26,023 nucleotides of DNA from JANNAV01 sp031384695. Its GTDB lineage: Bacteria; Pseudomonadota; Alphaproteobacteria; Rhodobacterales; Rhodobacteraceae. The DNA lies in the NCBI GenBank assembly GCA_031384695.1, contig JANNAV010000294.1, positions 1 through 26,023 on the forward strand. Reading direction: 5' to 3'. A model generated the notes under the pieces. That model worked only from the letters and a program-made list of their open reading frames with translations. It made no database searches and was not told where the DNA came from. Position numbers and translations under genes: made by a program. Below are positions 22,247-26,023 of this stretch, one piece after another (positions within the stretch are counted from its first letter, which is position 1; each line of letters opens with the position of its first letter).

Positions 22247-23968
22247 TTACTTGCTCCAGGACTTGATCAGCTCGTCATAAGAAATCGTGATCCCCTGCGG
22301 CTTTTCATTCTCCAGCTTGGCGACGGGTGAACCCGGTGCATCAAGCCAGACCTGCGGATCGACAACTTCGCCCATTTTGGGGCCGATATCACCCTGAACG
22401 CCCGATTTCTCGATCCGCTCCATCACCTTCTCCTGCTCGGCGCACAGGCTATCCAGCGCTTCCTGCGGGGTTTTATCACCCGACATGGCGTCGCCGATAT
22501 TCTGCCACCAAAGCTGTGCCATCTTCGGATAATCCGGGATGTTGGTGCCGGTGGGCGACCACTGAACGCGTGCTGGCGAGCGGTAGAACTCGATCAGACC
22601 GCCCAGTTTGGGCGCGCGATCCGTGAAGTGCTGCGAGTTGATGGTGGATTCGCGCGCGAAGGTCAGACCAACATCAGACTTTTTCAGATCGACGGTTTTG
22701 GACACCACGAACTGCGCGTAAAGCCAGGCCGCCTGCGCACGATCAACCGGCGTGGATTTCAGGATGGTCCATGCGCCCACGTCCTGATAGCCGATCTTCA
22801 TGCCTTCCTGCCAGTAGGTGCCGTGGGGCGAGGGGGCCATGCGCCATTTCGGCGTGCCGTCCGCGTTCACCACCGGCAGACCGTCTTTCACCATATCGGC
22901 GGTGAAGGCGGTGTACCAGAACATCTGCTGGGCAATCTCGCCCTGCGCAGGCACCGGGCCCGCCTCACCAAACACCATGCCAGCGGCTTCCGGTGGCGCA
23001 TATTTCGCCAGCCAGTCGATCGCCTTGGTCACGGCATAAACCGCCGCCGCATCGTTGGTGGCACCGCCACGCGAGGTGCACGAACCGACAGGACGCGAGT
23101 TTTCGTCAACCCGCACGCCCCATTCGTCAACCGGCAAGCCGTTTGGCGTGCCGATATCCGACATGCCGGCCATCGACATCCACGCATCGGTGTAACGCCA
23201 GCCAAGCGAGGGGTCTTTCTTGCCGTAGTCCATGTTGCCATAAACTTTTGCCGGGCCGCCGGCATAGGTCATATCGCGCCCCGTAAAGAACACCGCGATA
23301 TCCTCGTAGGCCGACCAGTTGACCGGAACGCCGAGGTCATAGCCGAACTGGGCTTTGAAATCGTCCTTGGTTTTCTGATCGTTGAACCAGTCATAGCGGA
23401 ACCAGTAAAGGTTCGCGAACTGCTGGTCGGGCAACTGATAAAGCGCGCCGTCCGGGGCAGTCGTGAACTTGGTGCCGATGAAATCGGCCAGATCAAGGCC
23501 CGGATTGGTGACAGCAGCGCCTTCGCCTGCCATCCAGTCGGTCAGGTTGCGGGCCTGCTGATAGCGCCAGTGGGTGCCGATCAGGTCCGAGTCGTTGACA
23601 TAGGCGTCATAGATGTTCTCGCCGGTCTGCATTTGGGTTTGCAGCTTTTCGACAACATCGCCCTCGCCGATCAGGTCATGCGTCACCTTGATGCCGGTGA
23701 TCGCGAAGAACGCATCCGCCAACTGCTTGGATTCGTAAACGTGGGTGGTCAGGGTTTCCGAGGCCACCTTGATCTCCATGCCCGCATAGGGCTTGGCGGC
23801 ATCAAGGAACCACTGCATTTCGGCTTCCTGTGCGGCGCGGTCAAGCACCGACAAAGCACCGATTTCGGCATCGAGGAAGGCTTTCGCCGCCTCCATATCC
23901 GCCCAGGCTGGTGCGCCAAGGGCCATAAGCGCAAGCGCCATGGCGGTTGATGTGGTACGCAATCTCAT
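22247..23968 (-). CDS. glpV: Glycerol ABC importer, periplasmic binding protein
   Basis: The 573-residue protein is a large type II (extracellular solute-binding family 1-like) binding protein. A Sec signal peptide MRLRTTSTAMALALMALGAP ends with AWA at about residue 23. The great length and the order with DUF2160, two permeases and glycerol kinase match GlpV of the GlpSTPQV glycerol importer described in Rhizobium leguminosarum. GGAGG lies 6 bases upstream of the ATG at 23968 (GGAGG at 23979-23975), a strong ribosome site fitting a highly made protein. A GC hairpin lies in the 92-base gap upstream, and a strong terminator follows the stop. Ligand specificity is inferred from family and context, not from identified binding residues. 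Confidence 0.93.
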   Translation of the reverse strand: MRLRTTSTAMALALMALGAPAWADMEAAKAFLDAEIGALSVLDRAAQEAEMQWFLDAAKPYAGMEIKVASETLTTHVYESKQLADAFFAITGIKVTHDLIGEGDVVEKLQTQMQTGENIYDAYVNDSDLIGTHWRYQQARNLTDWMAGEGAAVTNPGLDLADFIGTKFTTAPDGALYQLPDQQFANLYWFRYDWFNDQKTKDDFKAQFGYDLGVPVNWSAYEDIAVFFTGRDMTYAGGPAKVYGNMDYGKKDPSLGWRYTDAWMSMAGMSDIGTPNGLPVDEWGVRVDENSRPVGSCTSRGGATNDAAAVYAVTKAIDWLAKYAPPEAAGMVFGEAGPVPAQGEIAQQMFWYTAFTADMVKDGLPVVNADGTPKWRMAPSPHGTYWQEGMKIGYQDVGAWTILKSTPVDRAQAAWLYAQFVVSKTVDLKKSDVGLTFARESTINSQHFTDRAPKLGGLIEFYRSPARVQWSPTGTNIPDYPKMAQLWWQNIGDAMSGDKTPQEALDSLCAEQEKVMERIEKSGVQGDIGPKMGEVVDPQVWLDAPGSPVAKLENEKPQGITISYDELIKSWSK

Positions 23969-24016
23969 TTAATTCCTCCCAGAATGTTGAGACATTGGTT
24001 TCGTCCGTCGCAGCAA

Positions 24017-24044
24017 GCGGGTGGGGGTTGCAGCCCCCGCCCGC
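24017..24044 (-). other. GC hairpin between the DUF2160 and glpV genes
   Basis: On the minus strand GCGGGCGGGGG pairs with CCCCCACCCGC around the loop CTGCAA: an 11-bp stem with one C-A mismatch. It lies in the 92-base gap upstream of glpV, ending about 50 bases before its ATG. No T-run follows. It probably acts in mRNA processing or stability so that glpV is made in excess over the permeases. Its sequence closely resembles the hairpin at 11938-11959. Confidence 0.65.
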
Positions 24045-24060
24045 CCTTGGTTTTGCCCTT

Positions 24061-24336
24061 TCACACCCAGCGGAACACCGCCGCCGCGTAGATCAGGCAA
24101 ACGATCAGCGCGGCCCAAAGCAGGGGCGCGCCGAACAGTCCGAGCCAGCCGATATGAATAAAGGCCGAGCCCAAAAGCGTTATGAACAACCGGTCGCCCC
24201 GGGTTGTCTCGATCCGAAGCACCCCCACACGCGGGGTTTCGGGGTATTTGATCGCCAGCCAGGTGAAGGTGATCAGCAGGCAGGCGATCACCACGAAAAA
24301 CAGCGCGGTGGGAACGGTCCAAGCCATCCATGCCAT
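24061..24336 (-). CDS. DUF2160 family membrane protein of the glycerol importer
   Basis: This 91-residue protein has about three hydrophobic segments (near residues 7-28, 50-66 and 70-88) and the layout of DUF2160 proteins, which are regularly encoded inside glycerol ABC importer operons. Its function is not known; an accessory or assembly role with the permeases is the usual guess. The ATG at 24336 lies 3 bases after the glpQ stop, with GGAAGG about 10 bases upstream, inside the end of glpQ. Downstream, a hairpin-containing gap separates it from glpV. Confidence 0.88.
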   Translation of the reverse strand: MAWMAWTVPTALFFVVIACLLITFTWLAIKYPETPRVGVLRIETTRGDRLFITLLGSAFIHIGWLGLFGAPLLWAALIVCLIYAAAVFRWV

Positions 24337-24339
24337 GTG

Positions 24340-25142
<803 letters not shown>

Positions 25143-25143
<1 letters not shown>

Positions 25144-26015
25144 CACACCCCATCCCTTTTGTCGAGGTTGGTCATCACGGTGTAAAACACCCACGAAATC
25201 AACAGGATCACCAGAAAATACATGATCGAAAACGCCGCCGCCGGCCCCAGATCAAACTGGCCGATGGCCATTTTCACAAGGTCGATGGAAAGGAACGTGG
25301 TGGCATTGCCCGGCCCGCCGCCCGTCACCACGAAAGGCTCGGTGTAGATCATGAAACTGTCCATGAACCGCAGCAGAATGGCGATCAGTAGCACGCCCTG
25401 CATCTTCGGCAGCTCGATATAACGGAACACCGCCAGCCGCCCCGCCTGATCAATCTTCGCCGCCTGATAATAGGCTTCGGGGATGGATTGCAGTCCGGCA
25501 TAAGACAAAAGCGCCACAAGGCTGGTCCAGTGCCAGACATCCATCACGATCACCGTCGCCCAAGCATCCAGTGTGTCATTGGTATAGTTGTAATCAATGC
25601 CAAGCGCCGCAAGGCTATGGCCCAGCAGCCCGATATCCACCCGGCAGAAAATCTGCCAGATCGTGCCCACCACGTTGAACGGCACCAGCAAGGGCAGCGC
25701 CATCAGCACCAAACAAAACGACGCCCAAAAGCCCTTTTTCGGCATGTTCAGCGCCACGAAAATGCCCAGCGGCACCTCGATGGCAAGGATGATCGACGAG
25801 AACACCATCTGCCGCCATAGCGCCTCGTGCAGGCGGTCGGAATGGATCATCTCTTCGAACCATCCCACGCCTTCCCAGAAGAACTGGTTGTTGCCGAAGG
25901 TGTCTTGTACCGAGTAATTCACCACTGTCATCAAGGGGATAACGGCAGAAAACGCCACCAGCACCAGCACCGGCAGCACCAGAAACCACGCCTTGTTATT
26001 CTGGGTCTTGTCCAT
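25143..26015 (-). CDS. glpP: Glycerol ABC importer permease (GlpP)
   Basis: The 290-residue protein is a MalF-type permease with six spans. The EAA loop reads IPEAYYQAAKIDQAGRLAVF near residues 179-198, followed by IELPKMQGVLL. The C-terminal part has FVVTGGGPGNATTFLS, a typical sugar/polyol permease segment. It is the first complete gene of the glycerol locus in the window (read right to left) and overlaps glpQ by one base. The ATG at 26015 overlaps a TGA that probably belongs to the upstream ATPase gene. Length and neighbours match GlpP of the rhizobial glycerol importer. Confidence 0.92.
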
Positions 26016-26023
26016 CAGACGGC
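26015..26023 (-). CDS. Possible last codons of the upstream ATPase gene (glpT-like)
   Basis: On the minus strand the last bases read GCC GTC TGA, the TGA overlapping the glpP ATG by one base (TGATG), the same junction as between glpP and glpQ. In rhizobial glycerol importers the ATPase genes glpS and glpT precede glpP, so this is likely the end of glpT. Only two codons are visible, so the call rests on position. Confidence 0.35.
   Translation of the reverse strand, partial: AV

Noticed and set aside
21842..22330. Small open frames in the spacer upstream of the thiamine-diphosphate enzyme (90 codons minus, 110 codons plus).
   Set aside because: Both run into flanking genes in other frames, have no ribosome site or recognisable motif, and cover inverted repeats that explain the sequence better.

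Overview
The window comes from a GC-rich, Gram-negative alphaproteobacterium, most likely of the Rhodobacteraceae/Roseobacter group. This rests on the glycerol ABC importer with its DUF2160 partner (known from rhizobia and rhodobacters), the Tat- and Sec-exported binding proteins, the tightly overlapping operons, and GC-rich hairpins of the sort I associate with this family. I see no rRNA, tRNA, CRISPR, insertion sequence or phage gene. No gene-free stretch exceeds 300 bases; the longest is 21985-22246.

Left edge (1-2657). The last codons of a thiolase run into (3 nt apart) a convergent pair on the minus strand: a MarR-type regulator followed by a large FMN/FAD/Fe-S oxidoreductase of the old yellow enzyme/trimethylamine dehydrogenase type.

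Centre (2757-18878, plus strand). Thirteen genes, mostly overlapping, run as one probable operon divergent from the MarR gene. In order: FAD subunit of a molybdenum hydroxylase; a fused 2Fe-2S + molybdopterin subunit; a 6-hydroxynicotinate reductase-like Fe-S protein; a UPF0280 (ApbE-like) protein; a DUF1185 'amino acid synthesis' family protein; an 11-12-span uncharacterised membrane protein; a complete Liv-type ABC importer (binding protein, two permeases, two ATPases); and the two subunits of an ATP-dependent hydantoinase/oxoprolinase. The simplest reading is an uptake and degradation system for a nitrogen heterocycle. The compound would be imported by the ABC system, hydroxylated to a lactam by the molybdenum enzyme and partly reduced by the reductase-like protein. 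The lactam would then be opened with ATP by HyuA/HyuB. UPF0280, DUF1185 and the membrane protein have no known place in such a path. The substrate is not known from the sequence; nicotinate-like or related ring compounds are the leading guess.

Right edge (18885-26023, minus strand). This is a glycerol uptake locus read right to left: permease GlpP, permease GlpQ, DUF2160 protein, binding protein GlpV, a terminator, then a thiamine-diphosphate enzyme of the acetolactate synthase/benzoylformate decarboxylase type, then glycerol kinase GlpK. The ATPase genes would lie just beyond the window. The thiamine-diphosphate enzyme sits between glpV and glpK behind an intergenic stretch with two unexplained hairpins.

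Starts were moved from the longest open frame to the internal ATG or GTG wherever a ribosome site, gene overlap or family length supported it.
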